Assembly: GCA_963565915.1 (NCBI GenBank)
Contig: OY751489.1
Span: 3,162,001-3,226,000, forward strand
DNA: 64,000 nucleotides
From: Entoloma clypeatum
Taxonomy: Eukaryota; Basidiomycota; Agaricomycetes; Agaricales; Entolomataceae
Direction: 5' to 3'
Shown here: positions 41,125 through 51,854 of the stretch, piece after piece
Numbering within the stretch: position 1 is the first letter of the stretch
Layout: each line of letters begins with the position of its first letter
Notes under the pieces: generated by a model
Told to the model about the DNA's origin: nothing
Databases searched by the model: none
Seen by the model: only the letters and a program-made list of their open reading frames with translations
Position numbers and translations under genes: made by a program

Positions 41125-43092
41125 TCAATCCATTTTTTCAAGATCAGAAGCAGGGGTGTCTTCCCCATAGATGCTGTCTGGCATTCTCCGAACTCGTCGT
41201 TCCCTGATCGGTCGATCTGGTACTTGCTTGGGCTCTGGAGTGGGTACTCGTGGCTCGTCATCGGGTTCGCTACGCGGCAAATCATCGTCTGATTCAGGGT
41301 GATCCTGTCCAGTGGTAACAGGGTCGTGAGGTTTTTCGTAATGACTGTCATTGTCATCGTTTCCGGGGATGAGGTCCTCAAACTCATCAGCCGGTTCTGG
41401 GTTTTCCATTTCTGGATGGTTCTCTGGCAAAGGGTCGATGTGGCATCTAGGGTACTTGCTTTCATCAAAGATAGCTTTCCCACCCATGAAAATTGTATTA
41501 GTCTCAGGATCCATGAAACGGTATCCTTTGACCCCTGGCTTCGATCCGAGATAAATCATCAATTGAGATCTAGATTCCAGGGAATTTCTACGTTTTTCTT
41601 TTGGGATATACACATATGCCTGACATCCGAAGACTCTGATGCTTGACATATCGGGGATCTCATTGGTCACCCTGAAGTAAGGGGTATTCCATTCGAGACG
41701 CTGCATGGGGGTTCTGTTGTAGAGAAAAGCTGCATGTTCCAAACAGAATTCCCACCACATAGGTGGTAAGCACGCGTCGAAGCGCAAGGCCTGAGATTTC
41801 TCCCACAGGGTTCGATTTATCCGTTCTGCTCGACCGTTCTGCTGGTGCTGATACGGGAGCGTGACGTCGATCAGAATTCCATGATCGGCAAGTACATCCT
41901 TGTATTCGTTAAATTCTCCACCTCCATCAACTCGCCATTTCTTAGGAGTGGCGGCGAATTGATTCTGGATCATCGCAAGGAATTGTCGTAGTGCCATGAC
42001 AGCATCCGACTTTTTCCTAAGCAAGACAACCCAGACATGGGATGAAAAATCGTCCAAAAACGTAAGGAAATATTTATATTTGTGGTATGATGCCGTGGAT
42101 ATTTGTTTAAGATCGGAATGGATCAGATCAAAGGTTTTTGTTGCCCTTGTTATCGAATTTGGATATGACTGATTCGGCATTTTCCCTTTGAGGCAGCCTG
42201 TGCAACTTTCCTGTGATTTCTCACGTACTAGTGTTTCAGGTACCCCTTTGGTACTGGTGGGAATCTTTCGGAGTGCTTGATCATTTGGGTGACCAAGACG
42301 CTTGTGCCATGTTTCGACAGTGATTTCGCTTGAGATCGCATGGATCTGATCATAGCGTATTTCAGTGTCTAACCAGTAAATGGTTTGACCAAGGATGTGG
42401 GGTGAAAACTGGATTTTGCTCAGCCCTTTGGAGATGTTGATTTCTCCACAAGTCCCGTCTACTTTGTAACCATGGTTAAGGAAGACGCCTAGGGACAATA
42501 AGCGTGTGTCCATGTCCGGAATGTAGAACACCGGTCTGAGAAGATGGGTTTTAACTTCCCCATTTAGGGTGTGCCGTACTGGAACGGCCCCAACTCCAAG
42601 AATTTCCAGTTTCTTCCCTTTGGCTGCAGTTTGGACGAATCGCTTGACCGTGAGAGGTCTATAATATGCGAAGTCCTTAAACTCATAGGTGAAGTGTAAA
42701 GAGGCGCCGGAATCTAATATCCATTGCGCGCGTTCTTTTTCCTTACAATGTGTACAAGAAGCAAAATGTTTAATATATTTTTTATGTAAATCACTGCTAA
42801 AGTGATCTACGCATTCTGTACTGGTACTGGCTATTATGTCATATGTCTGTTGAGAGGTATTGTTAGCTTTCCGCAATTGGTAAGGTTTAAGAAAGGGTTT
42901 CGACGAACCGTCAAGTTCTATCTCGTCCTCAAACACATCCGGCCCCATTCGTTCCTGGTCGATGTCCATCATCTTCAGCGATTCTTCTATCGACGGGGCT
43001 ACGCGACGCTGTTTAGCCGGCCTTTCGTCGATGTCAGGAATGATGGTATCTAGGATACGAAGGTTCGATCCAGAGGGTTGTGCGCCGATCTC
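41125..43092 (-). CDS. pol: Copia 2 protease and integrase segment of pol
   Basis: An open frame from just after the gag TGA to the TGA at 41127-41125; the first ATG is at 42972. Protease active site WILDSGASLHFTYEF near 42710. The GAG-pre-integrase zinc finger includes HKRLGHPNDQALRK and CTGCLKGKM. The integrase core has HSDLKQISTASYHKYKYFLT, FLDDFSSHVWVVLL and DGGGEFNEYKD, then QQNGRAERINRT with the catalytic Glu. A proline- and aspartate-rich linker follows. It cuts the polyprotein and inserts the DNA copy. Confidence 0.94.
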   Translation of the reverse strand, partial: EIGAQPSGSNLRILDTIIPDIDERPAKQRRVAPSIEESLKMMDIDQERMGPDVFEDEIELDGSSKPFLKPYQLRKANNTSQQTYDIIASTSTECVDHFSSDLHKKYIKHFASCTHCKEKERAQWILDSGASLHFTYEFKDFAYYRPLTVKRFVQTAAKGKKLEILGVGAVPVRHTLNGEVKTHLLRPVFYIPDMDTRLLSLGVFLNHGYKVDGTCGEINISKGLSKIQFSPHILGQTIYWLDTEIRYDQIHAISSEITVETWHKRLGHPNDQALRKIPTSTKGVPETLVREKSQESCTGCLKGKMPNQSYPNSITRATKTFDLIHSDLKQISTASYHKYKYFLTFLDDFSSHVWVVLLRKKSDAVMALRQFLAMIQNQFAATPKKWRVDGGGEFNEYKDVLADHGILIDVTLPYQHQQNGRAERINRTLWEKSQALRFDACLPPMWWEFCLEHAAFLYNRTPMQRLEWNTPYFRVTNEIPDMSSIRVFGCQAYVYIPKEKRRNSLESRSQLMIYLGSKPGVKGYRFMDPETNTIFMGGKAIFDESKYPRCHIDPLPENHPEMENPEPADEFEDLIPGNDDNDSHYEKPHDPVTTGQDHPESDDDLPRSEPDDEPRVPTPEPKQVPDRPIRERRVRRMPDSIYGEDTPASDLEKMD

Positions 43093-44322
43093 TCAGGCGA
43101 GCTTTCGCACCCTTTCGTTCTTTTTCCACACTGACGGCTTTCCAGAAGGAAGCCCGGTGTACTGGGAAGGAGGAGGGTTCATGCGTTGCAGGAGCGACTG
43201 CATTTTCTCCGACTCAGGCTGCGCGGTACTTGTAGTTTTCCCGCAGCCCGTTATAGTGGTGAAGGCAGGTGCATGATGAGGAGGGAGAGGGCAAGGAGCA
43301 CGTTGATGAGGAGGAAGGGGACAAGGAGCAGGACGACGAGGGATGTGCTCAATGGCTGGTGTGATGAACTCGACCATTTCCTTGGCATGGTCGGAGTCGT
43401 TGTCGGCGTTGTTGGCACACTTCTTCTGGTTGCGCCAGCGTCCCTTTCCCTTCTTCTTTTCAGAAGCGGTACTTGGGTCGGTCGAGTTAGGCTGCTCGTC
43501 AGCATTGTTACGCGAGGTACTCGGCGCTGTTTGCTTTTCCCATTTGGGGTCTTGCCCCTTTCGCTTAGTCCCGGAAATTTTCCGGGCCTGCTCGTTGGAC
43601 GCCCGAGTAGACCCAATCGCGTACTTGCGCCTGTACTCTGAGACGATGCTGTCGGCGACCGCCTGCCATGTGAAGTCGTCGGCGTCGTAGACCTGAAAGA
43701 GGGCGGTGGAGAGAGACGACCAGGCATCAGGAATGGCACTTGCCAAGATCATAGCCTGCATGAGATCAGGCACGATGAAGTTCGAGTCGCTGAGACGAGC
43801 GAAGAGTGATCCAAGGCGCTTGATTTCCGGCACGGGGTCCCGACCAGACAGTTTGAAGGAGGCTGCAGCTTTGAAATCGCCAAAAATGGTGGCGGGGGAG
43901 ACCTTTGAATATGCGTCCTTCAGTATCGTCCAGGCTTCCTTCGAGGTCTTGGCGTCTTTGATGTGCCTCCTGATGGCTTCGGAGACCTTGAGGCGGATGG
44001 AACCGAAGGCCATGTCGTCGTCCCTGATCCAGGTCTTCCTTTCTTTGTGGAAGGCGGGCTGGTCGACGGTGACGGTGATGACCGGAGGCTGGGTTGCAGA
44101 CGTCGAGGTGGCAGAGGCAGGAGTGGAGACCGTGACGGTGAAGTCCTCGATAGTGGGGCGCTCAATGTCGCCGGATACGAGGCGCCAGACTCCTTGATGG
44201 AGGAGGTAGGACTTCATCTTCTCGGCCCAACTTTGATAGTCGATGCCGTCAAAGACGACGATGGAGTCAAGGGCGGAGCGAGAGGTAGACATTTTTAATG
44301 AATCTAAAAGGAGTTCTCCCAA
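43093..44322 (-). CDS. gag: Copia 2 Gag polyprotein, 409 codons, ending in TGA in frame with pol
   Basis: Forms the virus-like particle shell. The ATG at 44292 (MSTSRSALDSIVVFDGIDYQ) is the likelier start; 44322 is the first in-frame ATG. The UBN2-type gag body spans to about residue 250 (YQSWAEKMKSYLLHQGVWRL, EAWTILKDAYSKVSPATI). A basic, lysine-rich region follows (KKKGKGRWRNQKK), with no CCHC zinc knuckle. It ends RKLA then TGA at 43095-43093. The same frame continues open into pol without a shift, so readthrough or loss of the TGA would give Gag-Pol. Confidence 0.92.
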   Translation of the reverse strand: MGELLLDSLKMSTSRSALDSIVVFDGIDYQSWAEKMKSYLLHQGVWRLVSGDIERPTIEDFTVTVSTPASATSTSATQPPVITVTVDQPAFHKERKTWIRDDDMAFGSIRLKVSEAIRRHIKDAKTSKEAWTILKDAYSKVSPATIFGDFKAAASFKLSGRDPVPEIKRLGSLFARLSDSNFIVPDLMQAMILASAIPDAWSSLSTALFQVYDADDFTWQAVADSIVSEYRRKYAIGSTRASNEQARKISGTKRKGQDPKWEKQTAPSTSRNNADEQPNSTDPSTASEKKKGKGRWRNQKKCANNADNDSDHAKEMVEFITPAIEHIPRRPAPCPLPPHQRAPCPLPPHHAPAFTTITGCGKTTSTAQPESEKMQSLLQRMNPPPSQYTGLPSGKPSVWKKNERVRKLA

Positions 44323-44648
44323 TCAGTGATGTTCTTTATGAATTTGATTTTTAGAGAAAACAAATAAATGATTCCTCATAACATATTCCCTTTAGGAATA
44401 GCGGTTTTTGGGAAAAACCCTTTTTGTCAGAAGTGTGTGAGGTACGATCAACGTTTCCACATGATGTGTACTAAGTCAATCCCCTTAGGGACGCTTCATG
44501 ACAGGTACTTGTCGTAATGACGTTCCCAGGTTCATGTGTGAAGAAGTAAGACTCAGAACCTAGATCTTTCGATCGGTTCTTTGCCAACCAGGGTAGAGTG
44601 GGCAGGTACTCGCTGTTGCCAGCGTTTCCCAAGTCCCTCTGCTATCCG

Positions 44649-44660
44649 GGGCCCATAACC
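44649..44660 (-). other. primer binding site of Copia 2 (half-tRNA iMet type)
   Basis: Directly inside the 5' LTR the minus strand reads GGTTATGGGCCC. This is the primer site known from Drosophila copia, where a 5' half of initiator tRNA-Met primes reverse transcription. Confidence 0.8.
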
Positions 44661-44970
44661 TGTTGAAGTTCCACCTGGGCGCTAGCCACAGGTGTACTGA
44701 GCAACATAGCTACAGTGGAAGTACTCTACGATACCGCTATGGTCACTTACATGGTTTGGAGGGGGTAAGGCTAGTGAGGGCGGTTGAGGCTGGTGAGAGC
44801 GATGGAGCTGGTTAAGAGTCAAGAGACAACTTGTTGATATTGACAGTTTCCTGGTCTTATATACCGTACTACTGTTTGTACCAACCAAATAAGTATGTAA
44901 TCGAAGATGTGTAAAGGTCACGTGATATAATCTAATCTAATCTAATCTACGTGATGGAAAAGTTTCAACA
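44661..44970 (-). repeat. 5' LTR of Copia 2
   Basis: 310 bp, one difference from 39127-39436; outer side flanked by AAAAT. Confidence 0.94.
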
Positions 44971-45061
44971 AAAATCCATCCCAATTACTGGCAAATGACC
45001 AATTGAAAAGATCAGCGATCGGGATAGGCTGTTTCTGACCAATGTATAATTGAATCTAAGT

Positions 45062-46560
45062 TTACTGATTGTTTAATACTTGTTGGCTTGAAGATAAAAA
45101 AATTGGTACCACCTTTTGAACCCTACATGATGAGACCTGAGTTGCAGGTGTATTAGTGGTCAACTCCTCCTCCAGCTCCGACTCATCACTATTGGCAGCA
45201 GTGGCCTCGGCATCTTGCATGATAGCTGCGAATGACTTGACAGTGCCTGTTCCAGACTCGGACTTGGACTCATCTTCAGAGTCTGATTCCAAATCCAAAC
45301 CCTCTTCAGCCTCACGGATGACATCCTCATCGTCAATCTGGGCGCCTTGACTTGCCGGTTGGGTACTCGTTCCAGTGGCTTCTACCTGGTATCCAAAATG
45401 GCGCTTCAGACGCTGGCATGCCACCCCATTTGCAACATGTTCCCGCCGAATCTCGCTCTTGACAAAGGCTGTATCTTGAAGTTTTTGAATGCCGAGGCGA
45501 TTGCATTTCTTCGTTTTGATATCGCCCATGCTGCTGAACATGTGCTTGGGAGCTGCTGAGTTCGAACGAAGCTCAGAAGGTGGATGGCCAGTTTGGCAAG
45601 GGAAATTTGACGAAGGATCCGCCAAGCTCCAATAGGATCCACTGCACCACTCTATAAATTGAATATTATGAGGACAAGACTTTCAACATCAAAAACTACG
45701 AACCTCATCCTTGAATGCCTCACGAAGGGTATTGAGAGGCCAATTATCGGGGGAAAAGGCCTTCTCGCATGCATCATAGAGGCACACCTGAGCTCCTAGG
45801 GTGCGGTCTTCTGGCTCATCAGGAAAAATGTGAGCGTAGGTGTGATTAATCATCCCAATGATTACTGCAAGAGGGAGATTATCAGGATTCCACAGGGAGG
45901 GATCAATGAAGGGGTTGAGATAGAAGCACGAGATGAATAAGTCTTGGTCTGCCTTTCCCCATCACTTTTCAATACTCTCCAAGATTCAGGAACATGGATG
46001 GGAGTCTTCATCGGCATAAACCCCAGTCAAAATATCTTCCAAAATGTGATTAGTATATATGCAATAGAGGTTTCCGAGGACCAGAACAATATGGTCACAG
46101 TGGGTGTTGTTGGCTTGCGCAACATTGACAGCAATGGCGAGGGGTTCAATATGGAGCTTGATCCTATGAATCGATTGAATATGGTGTCAATCAAATTTTG
46201 ATTGACTTACATCGCCACTTTCTCCCACCAGCTGTCATCCTTGACACAGCAGAGAATTATCCTTGCCTTCTCCTTATCTCTCGCTTTTCTACCAACCGAG
46301 TCCAGTATTTCATCACGGTACTTTGTTGATATTATTTCAAGGCCCCTGCGGACCAAAAGCAGCCGCGCCAGTGCACAAAACCATGCTGTCCACTGTGTAA
46401 CGACGGGAAAGATGAGTACATGAACCTTCCCACCTGAATTAATGTCTTTCTGTTCCTTGTCCAGCATCTCAAGTGCTACAGAGTGGTTATTAAACCACTT
46501 CACAATGTCGCCTCCATCTTCTTGTAGTCGGCAAGGATTAACAGATTCACCATTCAGCAC
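45062..46560 (-). pseudogene. decayed hAT transposase
   Basis: Minus-strand remnants in family order. 46560-46207 has VHVLIFPVVTQWTAWFCALA. A broken stretch (about 46200-45700) includes HIEPLAIAVNVAQANN, KADQDLFISCFYLNPFIDPS and LGAQVCLYDACEKAFSPDNW. The C-terminal dimerisation region follows (LAKLAIHLLSF, a frameshift near 45585, then NSAAPKHMFSSMGDIKTKKC). The last 90 residues, open to 45062, are an acidic tail (DLESDSEDESKSESGTG). The N-terminal BED finger and first catalytic part are absent. No ends or duplications recognised. Confidence 0.75.
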
Positions 46561-47097
46561 AGGTCAGTTTAATCCTACCTTAGTTTTGAAAGACAAATCC
46601 GATCCTATCCAATTACCCCCCTCTGTATGAAGCTGTTATAGCCAAGTCCGTTATAATCACACCCTATCTGTGCCCAATCCTTGCCCAATCCAATCCAATC
46701 CCATCCCAACCAAGGTCCCTCTTGCAAGTTTGAGATCAACAAATCTGATGACTGACTCGCCATTGAGTCGTCAAATCCAACTGAACCAATTCCATCCTAT
46801 TACATCCAATCCCATCCATCCTTGCTATCCAACTACTAAGATCGTTTGTGGAATATTAAAAAAATAAATGTATGAATGTAAAACCTATCTGATCCAAACC
46901 TATCTAATCTCCCTCAGACCAACCCTTCCTACTAAGCAAACCAATTTACTTGATTCATAATTGTGAATAGATACAATTGAACAAATAACTTGAAGTCAAA
47001 TTTTCCGGTGCTTGACAGCATCATTGACATACTTATTGCTCTTGATTCGGCTAACTTTCACATCAGTCAAATATTCGCAAAACAAATTTTGGGAAGA
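46561..47097. repeat. degenerate CCAATCC-type simple repeat and spacer
   Basis: Between about 46590 and 46940 the plus strand is dominated by degenerate CCAATCC/CCCATCC/CTATCC short repeats. No coding sequence seen. Confidence 0.6.
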
Positions 47098-48269
47098 TTA
47101 CCTGCTGGTACGGGGAGGTAAAACATCGCACTTCGCGCTGTTCACAGAGTTCTTGGACTTCTTTGGCTTTGGCTGGTTGCTGTCATCATTGTCATGTGCC
47201 CGCTTCTTCAAAGCACTTGCTGGTACATCTTCGGTGATTGCACAGTCCTTAGCCCCCAATGATGCAGGCTTCCTCATGGTTCCTCCATGGCCTTTACCCT
47301 GACCCCTTCCGCAACCCACCCTCTTTTGAATCGCCACCTTCGCAGCACTTGGGTAAATCCGTGGAGATGTTGGCATAGAGGGAGCGGACTGTGGAGAGCT
47401 TCCAACAGAGCATGGTGCATCCAAGTGTGCGTCGACAGAGACAGCATCGAGCGCGGGCCTGGGCGTGACAACAGGAGACACATATTGCAGGGCTGTGGCA
47501 ATGACAACATCCAATGGCAAAGGTGGGGGCTTGGAGGGAGCAGAGTTGTCCGCTGTTTCTGCTGTATCATTGGGGCAAGCGCACAGCATTGACACTGATA
47601 CATGGTTGGAGGCTTCAGAAGACATAGGAGCTGGCGCTGGTGCATTGGGGGCTGGCACGGGCACAGAGTTTGCCAGTGTGGTGGGAGAAGATAAAGTTAC
47701 TTCTGAACCACCATAGATGGAGGAGGAAAAGTCAGCTGCTTGAGGGCGTGCCGTCTCCTTGATGACCCTCTCAACTGGGGAAGAAAATGTGTCCTCAGTA
47801 GAGATGATCTCCTCAATGTCACCATTGGCCATGAGATGGTTCAAGAATAGCGCATCAAGTTCAAACTGAAGTGGAAGTGTGTCGGACTTTGCTTGTGCCT
47901 CCAGAATGATGTCAAGGAGCTGGAAGACTTTATTTTGTGTCATACCATCAGGATCAAGAGTTTTCAAGTCGGAGACATGCTCAGGATGGACCAAGCAGGA
48001 TGTGGACAAAGCAGAGAGTGTACCCCAAGGAACTGGAGTATTGAAACCACTAGGCAGAACACAATCTAGCTAGTCGTCAGTATTTGTCAATAACCTATCC
48101 TTAAATGGAAAGGCTCACTCCACGAATATTGAATATACTTTTTCAATACAGCCTTGGCATCTTTGGGCGTGATGGAATCGCGATCTTCTGGAGCAAAGAG
48201 TATGGGGCCGGAATTTTCATTGAGGCAGACACGTAATACATTGGTATCAGAAATAGTGCTTGGAAGCAC
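47098..48269 (-). CDS. unidentified two-exon gene, proline/alanine-rich C-terminal half
   Basis: Exon blocks 48269-about 48109 and about 48068-47098, joined by a short GT-AG intron beginning GTGAGCC. Exon 1 has CLNENSGPILFAPEDRDSIT and DAKAVLKKYIQYSW. Exon 2 starts CVLPSGFNTPVPWGTLSALS and has NKVFQLLDIILEAQAKSDTL. Then a 150-residue P/A/S-rich region and a basic end (KKRAHDNDDSNQPKPKKSKN). I do not recognise a function; proteins of this look are common in TE-rich Agaricomycete genomes. The 5' end is lost at the LTR fragment at 48328, so it may be truncated. Confidence 0.45.
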
Positions 48270-48327
48270 CCTCTCTATATTTCTAAGTCAGGTTCAACTG
48301 TTCGTAGAGAAGGTGAAAATGAGCGGA

Positions 48328-48839
48328 TGTGACAAGTCTGATGTCTTGCAGAAAGGACCTGGCTTCAACTTATGTGTTGCGCCCCATTCTTTGATGTGGT
48401 CCTAGATTTTGGATTGGCAGATGTCGGGGGGGTGAGAGGAGCGGATGTGCAGAGCGGATGTGTGGAGGTGGAGACGTGAGAAGGAGGATGAGGACAAAAG
48501 GCAAAGGAATAGATTGGTGGAACATATGGCAAGGGATAGTGACATATAATATTTGAACTGAGGAACTACAACAGAATTCATACTACTTATAGTAAACCAG
48601 AAGTGGGTCAGTAACTACTATAGGTAAGGTGTGGATGTCAGAGTTACTCATCGGAGCAATCGGAGTATGGAGAGGAGCAAATGCAAAATCAACATCAAGA
48701 TGTCTACTTGTCAGCATAATTAGAATGTTAACTAGTAGAGATGTCAATAAGTACTATTATGAAAATCATCGGATGTCGGATCGGATAAAACGTCGGAGTC
48801 GTCAGATGTGTTGGATGTATGAATTGCATGGTTATGACA
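48328..48839. mobile_element. LTR fragment related to the solo LTR at 14722-15309
   Basis: 512 bp, closely similar to 14799-15309 and ending at the same TTATGACA terminus, but lacking the first 77 or so bases including the TGTCACG end. It abuts the truncated integrase region of Gypsy copy B with no target duplication visible. Confidence 0.85.
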
Positions 48840-50314
48840 GTGTGCTTCGTCACCTGATGTTCTTTGTCATTGTACTGGAACTCTGTGATTGCGATCCACT
48901 CAGCCCAATCATCCTGTAGATGGTTGACAAAGTTCCATAAGAATGCCTCCATTTCCTGATGCGATCGCTCGGCCTGTCCATCGGTTTGTGGGTGGTATGC
49001 AGTGGACAGATTCCTCTTGATCCCTAGCATGTGGCAGAGTATCACCATGAACTTTGCAGTGAACTGCGGTCCCCTATCGCTGATGATCTTCTTGGGGATC
49101 CCATGAAGCTTCCATATCTGATCCCGATAGATCTTGGCTAATCCTTCAGCTGATAATTCCATGGTTGTCGGGATGAGGTGAAGCATCTTCGAATGCCTAT
49201 CCGTGATGACCAGAATTGCATTTTTTCCATCAGATTCTGGTATCGGTCCCACAACATCAATACCTATGTCTTCCCATGGGTGACTTGGTGCTGCATGGGG
49301 ATGTAGCGGAGCATGTCGCTTCTGTCGGTTGATCTTGTTGCATTGACAAGTGTCACAACCTTTTACATACTTCTTCACATCATGCAGGGTGGTAGGCCAC
49401 CAGTAGGTGCGAGTGAGGAGTTCATGCATTTGGTACTGTCCTGGATGTCCAGCCACTGGTGCATTATGTGATTCAAACATCAACTCTTGTCGTAATTGTG
49501 GATCTGGCGGGATATATAGACTTGTTCTCCTGCATAGGTGATCCCATTCTCCTGCTGATACCAATGAGGATTCTTTTTTAGGCCCTACTTCTGTCTCATT
49601 GCGGTTCAAAGCCTTGATGCATGTGATCCATGGGTTTTTGATGGTTGTGACGTTTCTGATTTTGATGGAACCAGATGTTTCACCCCCTTCAAAGAATTGT
49701 TCCTCCGTGAACATCTCCATTTGTACCACATCTTCTGATTCCAACTGTTTCAAGAATAATCCTTCTTTGAGCATTTGGTCACTGTCTTGTGGTTTGAGTT
49801 CCGCTTCATACCAGGGTAAGCATGACAGGATGTCCACTTTTGCATTGGTCTTGCTGGGCACATGTTGTAATTTGAAGTCATAGTCTTGTAACTTCATTTT
49901 CCAGTGTCGCTGTCGTTGATTTAGGTCCTGAGGATGATGGAAATATTCCAGGTTCTTGTGATCGGTCAAGATCTCGAAACGTTCCCTGGCTTTGAGCAGA
50001 TAGTGTCTCCAATCTTTTAATGCTTCCACGACCGCCAGGAGTTCCTCATCATATATCTCATAATTCTGTTCGGCCGCGGACATGGTCCGTGACAAGAACA
50101 CGATGGGATGCCATTTGTCATCTTGCTTCTGAGAGAGTACCACTCCAATGGCATAGCCCGATGCATCGGTTTCAACCCTGAACTGTCCCTCTGGTTTTGG
50201 TAATGCCAAGACTGGTGCCAATGTAATTGCCCGTATGAGACCTTCAAAGGCTTGCTGCTCTGTTGGTCCCCAAGTAAATGCCATACCGCCTGTGAGCGTG
50301 GTGAGAGGTTTCAC
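48840..50314 (-). pseudogene. pol: Gypsy copy B RNase H and integrase, C-terminally truncated
   Basis: RNase H: VETDASGYAIGVVLSQKQ and EILTDHKNLEYFHHPQDLNQ. Integrase zinc finger: HNAPVAGHPGQYQMHELLTR with CDTCQCNK. Integrase core: IGIDVVGPIPESDGKN (first Asp), KKIISDRGPQFTAKF (second Asp) and HPQTDGQAERSHQEMEAF (Glu). The natural sequence ends at about FQYNDKEHQVTKH. The few codons read beyond 48840 belong to the LTR fragment. A preceding TGA (50344-50342) separates it from the reverse transcriptase frame. Confidence 0.9.
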
Positions 50315-51813
50315 AATGTTTGAGTACCCTTCAATAAAATGTCAATAGAAGTTAGCAAATCCAAGGAACCTCTGAACTTCCTTTTTTGATGTGGGTGCTC
50401 GCCAGTTTTGGATCGTATCCACCTTCTCAGTTCCATTTCGACACGTCCCTCACCAATAACATATCCCAATATAGGACATTTCATTACTTCCCATAAACAC
50501 TTCTTCTCCTTTAGGAACAAATCATTGTCCGATAGGATCTGTAGGATTTCTTTGGTGTTTCGCGCGAGTTCTTCCTTGGTTTTACCAATAACCACAATGT
50601 CATCCATGTAGATCACACAGATACGTCGGCGGATCTGGTCCTGGAATAGACTAGCCATCATTTGAGAGAACGTTCGTGGGGAGTTGCAAAGACCGAAAAA
50701 CATGACCAATGGTTCGAACAATCCTCGACTGGTGAGGAAGGCAGCTTTCCATTCATCGCCCTCCTTAATCTGGACATTGTTATAGCCCCACATGATGTCC
50801 ATTTTATTGAAGTAGACTGCATCTTTCAGTACGTCCAAGAGATCGGATATTTGTGGGAGTGGGAACTTGTCTTTGACCGTGAATTTATTGACCATGCGGT
50901 AATCTTGTACCAATCGTTTGGAGCCATCCTTCTTGTTGATGAAGAAGCAAGGGGAGGCATAAGGGGATTTGGACGGGCAGATCTTTCCTGTTGCTAGACC
51001 CTCGTCAATAAATGCGTCCAGTTCCTCTTGTTCCTTTTGCGTCATAGGATATGTATTTCCCCCTAGTTCCTTTGGTGCGTCCGGTGTAAGTTTGATACCA
51101 TGGTCCCATTCCCTCTCCTTTGGGATCTTATCAAAGTTCTCCTTCTCGAAGAGATGAGCAAATCGTTCAACATATGAGGGTCGTTTGGTTGTGGGAGGTG
51201 GTGTGGGAGTGACAGCTTCCAAAATAGGGTCTCCAGGCTTCCATTTCTGATCCAACTTTTTGGGTGCATCTTTGTCGCGCACCTCAACCATGCAAACCCG
51301 GTGTTTGTGACCATCAAGGTTAATCCTGAAATCCGAGTGTTTGGTTTGGCATGTTGTTGGACACCAGTTAAATGTTACCGCGCCGGTTGTCCAATTGATT
51401 GTGGGGTTGTGGTGTACCAACCAGTCATGTCCCAAGAGCATGTCCATTCTCCCAATGTCCAGTACCATTGCTTCCATGGTTTCCTGATGTGCTCCCAAAT
51501 CCAGTTTGACTTCAGCAAGTTGGTTCGCTTTCTGTTGTCGATTTGGTGATCCATCCGCATTTAGAATTGCTATGGGCGGTATTCCTTGCGTGGGGAGGTT
51601 CTGTTCGCATACTATTCTGGGATGGATGCATGTGCATTCACATCCGCTGTCAACCTCAGGTTGGATAACCTTTGGTCCTCGTCGTGTTTTGAGCTGAGCT
51701 AACAGCCTGATTTCTCTTTTCGGAGGTTTATCTCCCTTCACAATCTTGGTCGACGCAGTGGCTCGCTTGGCAGGGATAACATAGGTTCTATTGTCTGCAG
51801 TCATACAAGGCAA
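50311..51813 (-). pseudogene. pol: Gypsy copy B protease and reverse transcriptase
   Basis: A 500-codon frame. The retropepsin active site is EVDSGCECTCIHPRIVC near residues 58-74. A linker follows, then reverse transcriptase with YPMTQKEQEELDAFIDEGLA, SPYASPCFFINKKDGSKRLV, KMDIMWGYNNVQIKEGDEWK and catalytic ICVIYMDDIVVIG. One missing T near 50431, relative to copy A, shifts the frame before the RNase H. The TGA at 50344-50342 matches CAA in copy A at 709-707. Confidence 0.9.
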
Positions 51814-51854
51814 GCAAGTCCGTTTAATAGATAAGGGTCGCGACTTAGCATTGT

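Larger units (their letters stand above)
39127..44970 (-). mobile_element. young Ty1/Copia retrotransposon 2
   Basis: 5844 bp, flanked by AAAAT on both sides (39122-39126, 44971-44975). The two 310-bp LTRs differ at one position by eye (GTGAGAGCGG versus GTGAGGGCGG). Gag, protease, integrase, reverse transcriptase and RNase H all lie in one continuous minus-strand frame from 44322 to 39502. It is broken only by two TGA codons, at 43095-43093 and 41127-41125. Recently inserted and nearly intact. Confidence 0.96.

Noticed and set aside
47098..48269. N-terminal part of the neighbouring hAT transposase
   Set aside because: No BED finger or hAT catalytic motif is present, and simple repeats separate it from the transposase remnant.
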